From Cladorrhinum sp. PSN259 (taxonomy: Eukaryota; Ascomycota; Sordariomycetes; Sordariales; Podosporaceae), in contig MU867061.1 in the NCBI GenBank assembly GCA_033725935.1, forward strand, positions 1,178,001 through 1,242,000: a stretch of DNA of 64,000 bases, given 5' to 3'. Numbering within the stretch: the first letter of the stretch is position 1; each line of letters starts with the position of its first letter. The notes beneath the pieces were generated by a model that worked only from the letters and a program-made list of their open reading frames with translations, ran no database searches and had not been told where the DNA came from. Made by a program: the position numbers and the translations under genes. Shown here one piece after another: positions 32,430-45,530 of this stretch.

Positions 32430-33265
32430 CTCACCTCCTGACGATCGGCAACTTTATTGCATCTTTCTATTACTCTTCTAGTCATTCCTGTAATTCATCA
32501 TACTCATTAGTTTCTTCGAGGTTTCTTTTTTTCATGAGCCAGGATTTGTTGCATCACCTTATCTTTCATTATCATTTATCATCATCACCATCAAAAATCG
32601 GAGTTGAGACTGTTTTTTTTAGGTCGTAAGGGTTTTACCTTTTTTTTCTTCCCTTCATTAGCACAGCAGAACGACACGACAATGAGATGAACTCCAAACA
32701 AATTTCTTTAGTTTCTGTAGGTTTTGTTATCGGTTAGGCACTGCGAAAAACTTGGATGGGAAAAATTTATGTAGATAGTTTAGTAAATACGCAACCATTT
32801 GGATGAAACACAACATTCAACAAAATCTTTTAGTTGGCCTGCGTGGTGAGCTGTGATTATAATCATTGTGCCAGAAATCGAGATATCAGTTGGCATGTAA
32901 ATCCACTTCTAGATTGAGTAGTGTTGTAGAAAATACCAAAAGAAGAAATTCCATTCACATATATACTATCCGATCCAATGATCCAGCCCTGTCCGTCACA
33001 TGCATGTAAGATGAAAAAAGAAAAGAACAGATAGGTGGTAAAAGTAGTGATCTGTCCCTGGTCCAAAGATGATGTCCTAAGCATAAATTGTTGCCCCATT
33101 GGCCTTCCAGATCCGAGTTCCCTAGCAAACCTCCTATGTGCCACCCACTGGGCATTGGAAATTGACGATCTCCCCGTGTATCCATACCGCAACGCCAAAA
33201 CCTAAATAAAGTAAAGAAAGGGACAGGAAAGGAATAAAGTGATTCGAAGCAACCTCAGCCATCTA
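32430..33265. other. convergent intergenic region
   Basis: Lies between two convergent genes and contains only AT-rich 3' sequence. The frames on the minus strand at 32,863-33,198 show no family resemblance. Confidence 0.5.
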
Positions 33266-36091
33266 TCAAGCCTTCTGGTTCGTTCCCTTTACGGCCAACT
33301 GCCCCTGCTTGAGAGTGTCACCTGCCAACCCGAGCGCATACATGAACCCCGCAAGTGAGAAAGCGCCAACTGCGACCCTCCTCCCCAGCCGTGACTTCTT
33401 CTCCTTCTCCTCTCTCTGCCTCTTTCTCTCCAAAGCCCCGGCAATGAGTTCTTCAACTTGCTTACTCATTCTTGCATCCGCCAACGCTTCAGAAGTCAAA
33501 TGGTCTCCCACAAGATCACGTACCATCGAGTTCTCCCTCGCCCTTGCAAAAGTCTCCTCAGGAGGCAAATCATAGTTGACAAAGCCGGTGGGACTGGCAA
33601 ATCTACCCGCCGCGATGTTGTACAGGTTTCCACCTGTCATGTCGATTGGATTGATTGGTGATTCCTTGGTCGCGCTAACCGTCTCGGCCGACTTGACGCT
33701 CTGATGGGGAACCTGAACAAGATCCCTAACCTTGCGGAAGATTAGGACATCTCCACTGCCAGAGACAATCTCGAAACCTTCCGCTTCAAGGGGAGCAAAA
33801 TGCGGGAAGAAGCGGGCAGGGTTGGAGATCCGGAGAAGCGCCTCGGCGGGTGTAAGGGGGGCGGAGCTGTCCGGGACCACCGACGTGGTCTCTGCCACGT
33901 CAACTCGCTGCATTATGGGATCATATACCAGGACTTTGTAGAGCATCGTTGGCTGGGGCTCGGTGCTGGTACCCGCTGAAGTTGCCTTGGTACGTACACT
34001 GCTATCGTAATTTCGCTCGAGTGCAGGCTTCACCGCGTTGGATGGCATCGGCTGTCCTGTCCTGAGCAGATCACTGCTGGAACAGGCACTCAAGTCGGTT
34101 GGAAGCAGCGAAGATTTGGTTTCCGATGGCTCAGTGCTCCATGCGACGGCGAAGTCCTCAGGAAAGTCTCGTACATACTGACCAGTCAAACGAGGGCGAC
34201 GAGATACGCCACCTTCCCCTGAATCGTTCCCGTTTGCGGGTGATTTGGATGAGCCAGACCCAGCAGTCCGGATTTCCTCTTCTTTACCTTGTTGGGCCAT
34301 CAAACCTTCGACCAACTTGCGATATTCAGTCTTGGTGCCTGTAGCATCCTGCTTGAGGAAGTTGACAACAGCAGGATCCTTGTCCCAAAGATCGGCCGGG
34401 TTACGCTCCACTGGCTCATCGTGTCCGATTTCTTTGTACGTTTGAACCTCGGCATCGTCTGGAGTAACTCGAATTTCCTCAGAAGGCATGGTTTGAGCTT
34501 TGGCGTCTTCGGAGCTGTACGCCTCGTGGTTTCCCAGATCTGACTTCTCCATAGCCTGCTCCACTTCCGCAGCATACTTGCCATTTGGCTCGTGGCTTCT
34601 AAAAGCCCCTTGATACTGTTCCATTTCCCCAATTTGAATATCAGTGGAAACCTCTGCGGCGTACTTTCCATTGGGTTCGTGACTTCTGAATCCTTCTTGA
34701 TACTGATCCACATCCTCCTGTTTGCTCTCAGCCGTCATCTGTGCGGCGTACTTCCCGTCTGGTTCATGGCTGCGAAACGGTTGGTATCTTGCAAGTTCGG
34801 CCTCGTCCATGGGTGGCTCAGTAGAAGATGTTGCGTATTTGCCATCGGGCTCATGACTCAGGTAAGGCTTGCTGTAGTGATCGACCTCTACCGGGTCCGG
34901 CGTGGGGTCCGTGTAGGGAACCGCATACTTGCCATCAGGCTCATGGCTGCGAACGGCAGTGTATTCGGACAACTCTTGCAAAGAGCTTTCTTGCTCATCG
35001 ATGTTGTACTTGCCATCTGGTTCCTGGCTGCGGACAGCCTTGTATTTGGACAACTCTTGTGACTGGTCTTCTTGTTCAGGCGCTGCCTTATACATTCCGT
35101 CAGGCTCGTGGCTGCGGAATGCTTTGTATTCGGCCTCCTTGTTGCCCAAACCATCAACATGCTGAGTGGAAATGTCATCCAAATCTGGTGTCAGGATTGA
35201 GCCGGCCGGTGAAACGCCGAGTTTACTTGTCGTAATATCATTTTGGTATCCTAATGCCTCCTTCTGCATGTTCTCGAGAGCGTTGACAACCTCGGGGACA
35301 GAGGGAGTACTGGGAGATGGAGAGGAGAACGGTTCTGCGGCCGGCTTGTTGGTATTGGCTTCCCATGGATCGGAGTCAAGCTCGACCTGGGCATACTTCT
35401 CCAGCTCCGATGGAGGTGGTGGACCATCATAAAAGATGGGTGCTTGCTTGTCATCTAGCGCTGGTGGCTGAAGGGAGGAGAATTGTGACCTATATGACTT
35501 GAAGGATAAATTGGGCGTGTCTCCTGCCGCTGCACCGCCCAAAGACTGGTCGGTAACTGGCCGGGGCACCTTACGGTTTGTAACTGGGTCGTAAACATAT
35601 TCAGGTTCAAGATTTGTCTTGTTTCGCTTCGCTGCTTTTCTTGTGAGTTTTTCTTTGTGTATTTGCCATTTTGGTTTCAACTCGGCTGTGGTTCCGAACA
35701 AAAGGTCCTCCAAGGGTGCTCGTTCCGCATCTTCAATGTTCTGGCCGGGCCGGACACCAGTAGGGTTGTCCGGAGTCCTGAATGTGGAATCGGCACTCGC
35801 CCATCTCTCGCCAGCAGAACAATCTCTCGGGGACGTGCGCCAGTAGCTGAATGATACACTCTTCAAATACGACTTGTTTTCCTCGGGAGCGGACTCTTTA
35901 TTCCAGGACAAGCCTTGCTTTATAGTCTCGACGCATCGTGGTCGTAAAGAGGGATAACGGCGGTAAGCATTCCGGAAATAGCCTGATGGGTCTCGATCGA
36001 ACCAGTAACTACGGGTTTGCTGGCCAGTCACAGACGCAGCCCTGACACACTGGGCTCGATGGTAGAGGGTGGAGGCGGCGGTCAACGACAT
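33266..36091 (-). CDS. mitochondrial-type protein with seven RSHEPDGKY-like repeats
   Basis: A single-exon frame of 941 residues. The N-terminus is rich in Arg, Ser, Ala and Thr without acidic residues (LTAASTLYHRAQCVRAASV), as in a mitochondrial presequence. The middle (about residues 320-510) has seven repeats about 31 residues apart, each around SHEPDGKYA; two have Asn for Asp, one has Gln for His and one has Met for Lys. A C-terminal segment (about 906-923, VAVGAFSLAGFMYALGLAG) looks membrane-spanning and follows a run of Lys, Glu and Arg. A second folded-looking region (LYKVLVYDPIMQRVDVAETTSVV to FEIVSGSGDVLIFRKV) lies at about 700-790. The arrangement suggests an inner-membrane protein of fungal mitochondria. 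I cannot name a function. Confidence 0.8.
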   Translation of the reverse strand: MSLTAASTLYHRAQCVRAASVTGQQTRSYWFDRDPSGYFRNAYRRYPSLRPRCVETIKQGLSWNKESAPEENKSYLKSVSFSYWRTSPRDCSAGERWASADSTFRTPDNPTGVRPGQNIEDAERAPLEDLLFGTTAELKPKWQIHKEKLTRKAAKRNKTNLEPEYVYDPVTNRKVPRPVTDQSLGGAAAGDTPNLSFKSYRSQFSSLQPPALDDKQAPIFYDGPPPPSELEKYAQVELDSDPWEANTNKPAAEPFSSPSPSTPSVPEVVNALENMQKEALGYQNDITTSKLGVSPAGSILTPDLDDISTQHVDGLGNKEAEYKAFRSHEPDGMYKAAPEQEDQSQELSKYKAVRSQEPDGKYNIDEQESSLQELSEYTAVRSHEPDGKYAVPYTDPTPDPVEVDHYSKPYLSHEPDGKYATSSTEPPMDEAELARYQPFRSHEPDGKYAAQMTAESKQEDVDQYQEGFRSHEPNGKYAAEVSTDIQIGEMEQYQGAFRSHEPNGKYAAEVEQAMEKSDLGNHEAYSSEDAKAQTMPSEEIRVTPDDAEVQTYKEIGHDEPVERNPADLWDKDPAVVNFLKQDATGTKTEYRKLVEGLMAQQGKEEEIRTAGSGSSKSPANGNDSGEGGVSRRPRLTGQYVRDFPEDFAVAWSTEPSETKSSLLPTDLSACSSSDLLRTGQPMPSNAVKPALERNYDSSVRTKATSAGTSTEPQPTMLYKVLVYDPIMQRVDVAETTSVVPDSSAPLTPAEALLRISNPARFFPHFAPLEAEGFEIVSGSGDVLIFRKVRDLVQVPHQSVKSAETVSATKESPINPIDMTGGNLYNIAAGRFASPTGFVNYDLPPEETFARARENSMVRDLVGDHLTSEALADARMSKQVEELIAGALERKRQREEKEKKSRLGRRVAVGAFSLAGFMYALGLAGDTLKQGQLAVKGTNQKA
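34560..35130. repeat. tandem coding repeats of about 90 bases
   Basis: Seven units with the minus-strand core encoding SHEPDGKYA, within the mitochondrial-type gene. Spacers between cores differ, so only the core is conserved. Confidence 0.85.
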
Positions 36092-38009
36092 GGTGAGAAA
36101 ATAGCAGCAGGTTGATGTTCCTGTGGCATGCTACCTTGGGCTGAATTGTGGTGGACGAGGATCTGGCGTTCTTTACTCCAGTCAGCGGCTTCTCGGAGTG
36201 TAAGTAGTGAGACAGAGCACAATGTGTTGGGTAATTTCAGCATTGACAAAATTTGAGTGTTCGGGCAAACAAACATGCACGTCTGATGATTGTGAAACTC
36301 TGTCGGATATGGTCGGAACCTACTTGACAAAGAGGATATGTGGCTGCAAACAACGGCTCATCGATGACGATGAGAGGTGCGTGGAAACCACTTGATAGGC
36401 CAAAAATAATAAGATGGGAAGGATAGAAAGGAAATGGACATAGAATAACACTATATGGGACCGGTGGGCAATATTGGGAGTCAAGGTGTCACTTGTTTGC
36501 CTGACGGGGGACAACCTCCGGAGAGGCCAAGTCACGATGGTAACAAACTTCAGCAAGACGGCCTTGGAAAGTGGCATGCAAAAGGACGATCCGCCCCTCC
36601 TGGATTCGAAGCTCATGGGTCGTGGTTGGATGGCCCGATACTGCACAAACCAACGACCGGCACACGGCACTCATGGAGGTGGCTTGCTGACGGACCCTGG
36701 GTGAGGGGTGGACCCTGAGTTCAGAAATGAGCCACTTACGTGCTCGATCCCCAATGCGGGGTGATGAGATAAGCCTGAAACGATAGCGGGACGCGGCAAA
36801 CGAACACCGCCAGAACTTCTGCTCCTTCAAGCCCACAAGCCCTTCCCGCCTGCAGGAAGCATGGAACTAACTAAGCCCATGGGATGTTTCCTTTTTTGCT
36901 CGTTTTGCCGTCAGAAAACGTGGGATATGAGCCTCCTTCCGGGTATCACGGATGTGTCGGATATGCAAACCGAATGGCGTTGCGAATGGAAGTCGGTTAA
37001 TTCTAGAAATGGAAAACACCACACCGACAACGAGCATTATTCAAAACTTCGGGGCAATCGGAAGAAAAAGGAGGATCGGGGTCCCTACACCCTACACCCC
37101 CGAAAATGATGATCGTCACCATCTTAGGCAGGTTTCTGTAAAGCCTGGGATTTGTGAGCGGATCGAATGGAGGACCCCCGCCCCGAGAGTGACCCCACCG
37201 TCTACGTCATTCTTACTAGAAGTGTTCTGTACTGGGTGCACTATCGAGACTATGCACAACTGCACGCGGCAGTTCAAATGAAGACGGAGCGCAGCTTTCT
37301 GGCGTTTCACTCGAACTCAATCTTGTGTGATCTCTTTATAGAAATTGCTCTTGCACATCTGGTCGGGCTGAAAACTCGTACAGAAAAGATCGAGACACCA
37401 TGTGTAGCGTGGACCTGATCCAAGATGTCTAGTCCCTGTTTACAAAGTACCCTCAAGTGTCCGTAAATAATATAACCCCTGACTGGAAACTGCGACCTAT
37501 CAAACCAGGCACACCAGGTAGTTGTAGATCCGAGTCTTTTCAAAAAGTACGGGATCTGTGGTTCAACTTCGAGCCTCACAGTCCACTGACACACCCCGCA
37601 TCACGTGCACGGATCCATTCCAGGCTGATGACAGCCAAGCAGCCCCACCACCCCGCGAAAGTGGCAGCGCAGTACCTACACTAGATGTTTTCAAGACGAT
37701 GCTGAGCTCCGTTGTTGTGGTACATAGAGGCTGTTGTTAGACAGAGACGGCCTTTGCGGCAAGCATTGGCTTATCGATTTGTTGCTCAAGGCGCAATCAT
37801 CCACTCAGTTCCCTTCGGTGTGTCAAGGTAACAGTGACTCAGCCGGCGAGCTCAGGGTAGCTTCCAAGGTTCTCAAACTCCCAAAAGTCAATCACTGCAG
37901 CTTTCCCTCAGCAGTCTCGGCCGGGCCCTTGAGCCAATATACCTCACAAGACAACACCCAGATCGAGAGCGAAACAGAAAATAGAACCACGACCACTGTC
38001 TCGGCGAAC
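36092..38009. promoter_or_regulatory. 1.9-kb divergent intergenic region
   Basis: Separates the mitochondrial-type gene (-) and the Listerin gene (+). No gene is supported. The Listerin frame is open upstream to 37,734, but those codons do not look like the known N-terminus. Confidence 0.5.
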
Positions 38010-41000
38010 ATGTCGCGTTTTGGCACACCAAAGTCATCAGGCGCAGGCTTTGGCCGTGGCTTCGGCGGAGCTCTGGCGACATCTACGACGACCCTCTCCT
38101 ACCTTACTCCTCCACCCGACTTCTCGAGCATTCCTCAAGATATTGTGGTCTCTTTCAAGAACCTGCTAAAAAAGGATAGTCGGACGAAGGAGAAGGCATT
38201 ACAAGAGATCCTATCCTACGAACAGGGCCGCGCAGCTGAGTCGGGCGGGCCAGAAGACTCCGTCATCGAAGCCTACATCCAACTGTTCCCTCGTTTATCG
38301 ATCGATGATTCCGCAGTAGTTCGGCAGCTCTCCCACCAGCTTCTAATCCAGCTAATCAATACTGCCAAAAAACGCATTGCCAAACGCCTTCCGACGTTCG
38401 TTGCGCCGTGGGTTACCGGCTCGTTCGACCGAGATAGAAGGGTGTCAAAGGCGGCTAGTGACGGTCTTTCGTCGTTTTTACAAACAAAAGAGAAGGAAGA
38501 GGCATTCTGGAAATCGATACAATCGCGTGCCCTCGAGTTCGCCACTGAGGCGGCCAAGGAGACGCCGGATACCCTGAGCGACGAGCGGTCAACTACGAAA
38601 CAGGACGCCGAAGCGAAATATCACCGAGTTATCGGCGCCAGTCTGTGTCTCGTCTTGAACCTCCTCGTCCGAGGTGAACTAGATACTCTTCGCGACGGCT
38701 TGGTTGAGTACTTCAAGGTCGAATCTCTATGGTCGTTGCCAAAAGCCGATGATTCCTTCGTTCGACGCTCATTCTACCAACTTATCCAACGGACCCTCGA
38801 CGCAAGCCCGGATCTCCTCAAGCCAGTTCTTCAAAAAGCCGGGAAGGCCCTTGTGGCAGATGGTCTTCAGCAAACACAAACTGGGTCAGCGGCGGACCTT
38901 CTCAAGGCATTGATCGGCTTAACGAAGCACTTCCCTCAAGTATGGGGAGGCCAAAAACACCCACTCCAAAGACTTCGAAATTTTGTATCAAAGGGTTCCC
39001 AAGGCGGCTCAGAGGATTATTGGCGCGCCTTGGACCAGCTTCTCTCGACTTACTCTGGAAATGGGCCATCGGAAGAGGTTGTCTCTGGTTTCCTTGCCTC
39101 GCTGCGGACAGGGATTGCCGACAGACTCGAAACCCGGACAGGTCGCCAGCAAGCGTTCGCAAGTTACGCACACATTCTACGCCTATATCTCCCAACCTTC
39201 ACTCCAAGTAGCGATTTTATCGAAGATAATATCACGTCTCTGACTCGGCAGTATTTGCACCCAAACCCGGAGGCATCAATTCCCACCCCACAAAACCCTG
39301 AGTTTATTGCAAGAATATGGGTGGTGGCATTTCATCACCCTGACTCGGAGGCTCAAAATCTGGTACTTGATGAGTGGCAGAAGTTGGCGGATTCTTTTGT
39401 CTCTCGTATGGCAAATTCTCTTCCCGAGGTGTCTGAGGGTTACCAGAAATCTCAGGCGTCAGTGGCTGCCGAAGGGGAGCGTTGGTTCGGGCTAATTTCT
39501 ACTTTTGCGTCTGGGGAAGGCAGCGACCATGGGAGAGTTCAAGATGTGATAAAGACATCGTCTGGCAATGTCCTACTCGGTGCTTTGGACCTTATCCTGA
39601 GACGGAACTTCAAACCTTTCGGTGCTGCATCTGTCGTCCAATCAGCTGTTCGGCATTGCCCGCGTCTTTGTTCAGACTATGACCTGTTGTCGCGGATATT
39701 CCCACTCGAAAGCCCCAATGTCAATTTTGATGTGATGGTGGCCTCTCCGTCATTCCCATACATCGCGTCAGATCTAAATTCGCTTGCGGGCGACAAGCTT
39801 GGGGATATTTGGAAGACCCTTGCTGAGTCGATTGTGAAGCTTGGTTCGGATAGTGTAGCGTGGATATCAGCTACTAAGGTGTTGATATCTGTACCGTCCA
39901 CATCTGGATTCGCAAAACAGTCGGCCCCAGTTCAAGACTTCCTTGTGCGGACATGGGAAATATTCAAGAATGGCAACGGGTCCGCAGAGTTAAAGGAGCT
40001 GTGCGAGGCTTCCCTTTCATTGGACACGCTCACACCTGGCTCCATTCAACTCATTTCCACCCAAGTTGTGGATTCCCTTCGGACGCCACAGGTGTGCGGC
40101 CCAGCGCTCGATGCTCTCGACATGATGTTACGGAAGCGGCCTGAACTTCTTCCCAGAGGGAGCGATTTCCAAGTGGCTTTGATCACCAGTTTACTTGCCC
40201 TGGCGGAAATCTCGGACACTCCCGTGGCCGAAAAAGCCAAGGGGCTACGCTTGTTGCTCGACGTCCAGCCATCCGGGGCGCATCCGTTGTCACGTATTCT
40301 AGAAAGCCACCTCCACGAGGTCGGTCCAGCTTCTTTAGAGTATGTATCTCGCCTCGTGTTTGTGGCCTAACTGCGTTTATTGACCGCATATAGCATCGAA
40401 ACTTTGATCCAACAAGCGATAGCAGCCTTCGAGTCAGGAAGACTTCCGGCGCAGGAGCTGTTGCCAAGTTCAACAGCATGGATGACGGAACTCAATTGCT
40501 TCTTTTCTCGGGAGCCAGATTCTTCCTTGTCGATTTACAGCAGCATGGAGGGTGCATACTTCCTAGTGCAAGGCACCCCCGACGCACAAGAACCAGCACC
40601 AAATCGGGACAGCAATGGACGATCTGCGCCAGCAAGGATGGCCCTTTTCACTGCCAAGCTTTTGTCTTCCGGGCTTCAGCTCTCTTCACTACCCATTGAA
40701 ACCCAGCTTGAAGTTATCTATCTACTCTATCTCACCGATTCTATCGCCACTGATCAGCTGGCGGTAGTAGACCCAAATGGTCTCTGGCGCAACATTCCGG
40801 GACAAGACACGGACGCCGAAACTCTTGAGTTTAGTAACTTGACATCGGCGGCGGTGAACAAAATCATCGCAGATGTGCAGGGATGGAGAGATATGGACAT
40901 GTCTGGAGACACTTTGATCGAACGTCTCATCAACTTCATGCTCCAGTCAGCGCGGGGCTTCAACTCAATTGCCTTTTACACTGCCAAGGCACTCAGCAAC

Positions 41001-42881
41001 CTGCTTCAGGCCATTATCAAGGCGCATGGTCCGCTAAACAGCGTAGACCAATGGCTCACCAAGCTTTCTCTCTCCCGAGTTACCCCAGACTCAACCTTCC
41101 TTGCCGCTGCGTTGCTTACAGGGCTCGACGACACGCTGGCGTCGTCTCGAACCGTTCAGACCTTGTGTGCTCGTCTCATCAGTGAGATACCAGGATACTC
41201 ACCTGGTTCCCCCCGCACTCTCCCATCTTTGGTACTGCTCAATATCTGTGTCTCTGTGTTTGAGGCCGGACAGATCCCCGTTGAGCCCCGCAAACAGGTC
41301 ATGGTCCTGCAGCAGCTCGCGAAATGGATGGATACTCCTGATGATGTGGATTTCAAGTTGGCCTCTGAGGCTTGCAAGGCATTTACTAGGCTTTTCCCGA
41401 ACGTCAAGGATGTGTATGGCCCGTTTTGGGAAAAGTCCATTGAGTTCTGTCTCTTTTTGTGGGAGAGGGCAAGAAACGAGGCTTCCGAGGAGAGACTCCC
41501 TTATGTACACGCATCTTTAAAACTGATGCACGCCCTAAAGTCAACCGAGGATGCCAATGATGATCTGGAAGATGCTTTAGCAACTCATCATACCGCAGAA
41601 TCGGTTACACTCATCAGCCTCTTGGCCCTCGCGAGGGGTGGGCCGTCTACACTACCCAGCCAACTTGTCGATTCAGTACTGTCCAGGGCTGTCAGCAAGA
41701 TCCCAGACGCCCAATTGAAGGATCTCACGGGCATATATGAGTCAGTTGCATCCCATTCGCGCGATATCCAGAAAGCATCTTTTGGGTTGCTCCACCGAGC
41801 TCTCCCAGCCGCCCAGGAGGATATTAATCTCAGCGTCATCATGGACAAGAAACCCGCCAACCTGCCGGAGCAACTTTTATCTCTGTTGCTAAATGCTCCA
41901 AACCCCGACGAGTATACGGACGAAGACCTCTCGCAGTTTCCGGCTACCATCCGGTCGTACCTGCTTGCCTGGCATCTGGTTTTTGATGCCTATAGCAAAG
42001 CCTCGTACCGTGTACGTAGCGACTACACAGAGAACTTGAAACAGGGGAACCACCTTGGATCGCTTTTGGAGTTCTTGTCCGATGTCCTAGGGCATGCACT
42101 TGCAAGAGCATTAGACCTTGACAAAGAGGGCTTTAGCCCTGAGCATATTCGGTCCTACAGCATTGACCTTGCCGAATCAGAGCCAGCTGAAAGGGACATG
42201 AACTGGTTGTTGATTCACCTCTTTTACCTGGTTCTCAAGTACATCCCTGGTCTCTTCAAGACATGGTATCTGGATTGTCCATCCAAACAGACCAAGAATA
42301 CCATGCAATCCTGGATGGGAAAGTTCTTCTCTCCTCTGATCATTTCAGATGAGCTGGATGAAGTTGTTGCTTGGGCCTCGAACCAAGAACCAGGAGACGA
42401 TGTGGAGGAGCTGACCATCAAGGTCAATAAATACCAGCGCGAAGTCACGGCTGCTTACCCGGTTGATGATGATACCGCCATCATCAGCTTTATCGTGCCT
42501 CAGTCATATCCACTGGACCCGGTTGAGGTTATTGGCGTCAAGCGCGTGGCTGTCCGAGAGGATAACTGGCAGTCATGGCTCAAACGCATCAAGGCCGTCA
42601 TCATGTTTGGAAACTCGAACCTGGTCGATGGTTTGATGGCCTTCAGACGGAATATCTCACTCGCTCTTAAGGACCAGGAGGAATGTGCCATTTGTTACTC
42701 GATTGTGGCCCAGGACAAATCATTGCCCGACAAGAAGTGTGGCACCTGCAACCACTTCTTCCACAGGGTCTGTCTGTACAAGTGGTTCCAGAACAGTGGA
42801 AGGAATACTTGCCCGCTGTGCAGAAATGCTATTGATTATCTGGGGTCTGATACAAAGAGAAGAAGGCCGGAGCATGAGTAA
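38010..42881 (+). CDS. LTN1: Listerin E3 ubiquitin ligase of ribosome-associated quality control
   Basis: Two exons, 38,010-40,339 and 40,394-42,881, joined over a 54-nt intron (GTATGT...ATATAG), give 1605 residues, close to the usual length of fungal Listerins. The start MSRFGTPKSSGAG with GFGRGFGG follows the Gly/Ser/Phe-rich beginning seen in the family. The conserved N-terminal domain contains IPQDIVVSFKNLLKKDSRTKEKAL. HEAT-like helices fill the middle. The C-terminus has the RING-variant zinc finger from about residue 1540: ECAICYSI, CGTCNHFFHRVCLYKWF and NTCPLC, with all zinc ligands present. Listerin binds 60S subunits carrying stalled nascent chains and ubiquitinates them for degradation. 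Identification is secure; the yeast gene is also called RKR1. Confidence 0.95.
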
Positions 42882-43671
42882 GGCGTGTGCAATGATAGTG
42901 CCTAGGAGCTGAATAGCAAGTAAATGTATACATAGACGGTACGATTCGAGGTTCAGTCAGTGCTTCTCTAGGTGATCGGAGAGGTGAGATACTTTCCGAC
43001 GGTTTTGGGTAGGGGCCATCTTATCCTGGTTAGTCCAACTGGTCTTCGTACACGACCAATCATCAGACTGAGAAACGGCATCCACACGCATTCGTTAGTT
43101 AACGCAAAAATCTTGGAATTTCTTCAATCCTAGACAGCCACCTTTCACCAGCTCGGACTTAAACAACCGCCCAGTTGAAAGGGGAACCCATCACCGTTTG
43201 TTAGTACCGCTAATGGAAGGAATGCCGCGCAGTAGTACTCGTCAACCCACGGGCCTGGATGAAGGTCATTCGCTCGATGGATCGGCAACAAATTCGTTAG
43301 CACAAGCTTTTCTAGAACCAGGTTCTCTGGATCAAGTTGGTCTCGTCGATCCCCCAAGGGGGGACGATCTGTGGTTGATCACTCAATTCATCAAGGGGTT
43401 ACATCATGCCGTAATGGGACAGTGGTAGGTCTGGAGAAATATACCCATCTACCACGCCAAGACATCAGACCGCGGACGCTGCATCCCCGGATTTACTCGT
43501 TTCGGTACGACGGTCGACGCGTTTCCGGGATATACCTACCAATCAAGAAGGACGATCATGTTTGAATTTCGATAAAATCCAGAGGTCTTTTGCCTTGTCC
43601 TTCGAGGAAGAAGAAGAAAACTCATCTGCGCCTTTCCAAGACCTGACATTTAACATCATCATCGTTAAGCA
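42882..43671. other. gene-free stretch, LPMO gene upstream region
   Basis: No supported gene. A frame at 43,198-43,428 has a fairly natural composition but lacks an ATG at its start and any homology I can name. Confidence 0.45.
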
Positions 43672-44472
43672 ATGAAGGCTTCCGTTGCCATTGTGGGGAG
43701 CGGCCTGGCCGCTACCGTGCTCGGTCACGGCATGGTGACAACATTCAAGACGGACGGAATTTCAAACCAAGGTTTTATTCTGGACTACTATTACGCCAAA
43801 AAGAACGGGCAGAAAGTCCCCGACATTGCAGCGTGGTACGCCGAGAACCTCGACAGCGGCTTTGTTGCGCCCAACAACTACGGCACGCAGGACATCAACT
43901 GCCACATCAATGCCACGCCGGGCACGCTCTCGACTGCCGTTGCCGCGGGAGGCAAGGTCGAGTTCCAGTGGCCTGCTACCTGGCCCCATCCCTACGGTCC
44001 CATCCTCACCTACATTGCCAAGTGCCCCGGCGAATGCACCAAGGTGGACAAGTCCCAGCTTAAGTGGGTGAAAATCGAAGCTGTTGGCAGTATGTTTCAC
44101 TCTGCATCCCCCCAGATAAACTCTTGTTAATCACTGTGTCAAGTCAACTACACAACCCAAAAATGGGCGTCCCAGACCTTGATCGACCAAGGAGGGAAAT
44201 GGACCACCACTGTTCCGAAGAACCTTGCGGCAGGCAACTACGTTTTCCGTCACGAGATCATCGCCCTGCACGGCGGGGGCTCGCTGAATGGGGCTCAGAA
44301 TTACCCGCAGTGTTTCAACATCAAAGTCACGGGTTCGGGCACGACGAATCTCCCTGCTGGGACGCTGGGCACGGCGCTTTATAAGAATACCGATGCAGGG
44401 ATTCACTTTAATCCATATGTGACTATTACTAATTACCCGATGCCTGGGCCTGCGTTGTGGAATGGTCAGTAA
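43672..44472 (+). CDS. AA9 lytic polysaccharide monooxygenase
   Basis: Two exons, 43,672-44,089 and 44,144-44,472, joined over a 54-nt intron (GTATGT...TCAAG), give 248 residues. The signal peptide ends at Gly18, so that His19 becomes the mature N-terminus, as the copper histidine brace requires. The second copper ligand is His106 in WPHPYGP. His182, Gln191 and the axial Tyr193 (LHGGG and AQNYPQC) complete the AA9 site at the spacing known from characterised members. There is no cellulose-binding module. The enzyme oxidatively cleaves cellulose or related glucans outside the cell; regioselectivity cannot be told. It is in tandem with the chitinase gene, 1 kb upstream. Confidence 0.95.
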
Positions 44473-45530
44473 GTTTAAGGATGGGTTGGGTCTGTGGGGG
44501 GTTTTACATAGGTAGGATTGGGAAGATCAGGTTGCATGTTTATATAGTGTTTGGGGGGGTGGGGGCGGGCAGATACTGTCGGATGTATATGATTCAGTGA
44601 TCTTCGGTGATCTTACTTCTTTTTAGTACTTTGGAATATTATTTCCGATCATGATCAGCAAATATTTTTCTTGACCACCGAGTCAATTTCGTGGGACTTT
44701 TCCATGTTGCAGTCATGTCATAATCGGCGGCCGTGAGTTTCACAAAAGTACCTGTATTAGCTTGCCCTCAAGATGTTGACAAAAAGGAGAGCTTGGCAGA
44801 ACTTTATCAGGCTCATAAGCCATACTACATTGTACTATCACACGCGGTTCGGTGCGAGGATTTGCCCGAATATGGCTACCATCATAGGCCAAAAAGCGGT
44901 TGACAGCCCGATGGCAAGGGTTGGTACTTGTGCTTTGTTTCATGGGTGCAACGATGGTTGGGTGGCGTCAGAAAACGCCAGTCCCCAAGTCACCAGACGA
45001 GGCCGCAAACAGAGGCCATTCACACGTGGAGAACGTTTCGCAGTTGCCCGTATTCGCCCCCGCAACTCGAGCCACATTACTCTATATCCCCTTATGGTTA
45101 TATGTTGTCCATACGCTCGTACCACGTTCGGACGATTTCCGTTAGGTCGCGCGGCCTGCTATCACGGCCACCACTCGGCGTCGATGGGTTGATGCACAGT
45201 AGATCTACTCACAAGTACCGATGGTATGGCGGCGAGAGATGCCAATACCAACTCACCGATGGTTCTTTTGCCGTTCACTTGGTATATTTAACTCACTATG
45301 TCACCATGGAATGACTCCCTTTTTCTCCACCGCTTTTCAACATACACGGCCCCCTCTCTTGAATTTTTTACATTCCTTTTTTACTATCAATCTCCTGGCG
45401 AGATACTGACTCCTGGCGAGTTGGATTCCATTCTTTACATTCATTACTCTTTTATTTTCATTTTTAATATTATTCACATACTAAACTTGCAGAGCAAGCC
45501 ATTTCACTCCTTTTATTTAGATAATTCATA
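44473..45530. other. gene-free stretch, chitinase upstream region
   Basis: About 1.06 kb. A TATA-like TATATTTAA lies near 45,282 and pyrimidine-rich sequence precedes the chitinase start. No gene supported. Confidence 0.5.

Noticed and set aside
43198..43428. 76-codon frame with natural-looking composition before the LPMO gene
   Set aside because: No ATG at its beginning, no homology recognised and it lies where the promoter should be.
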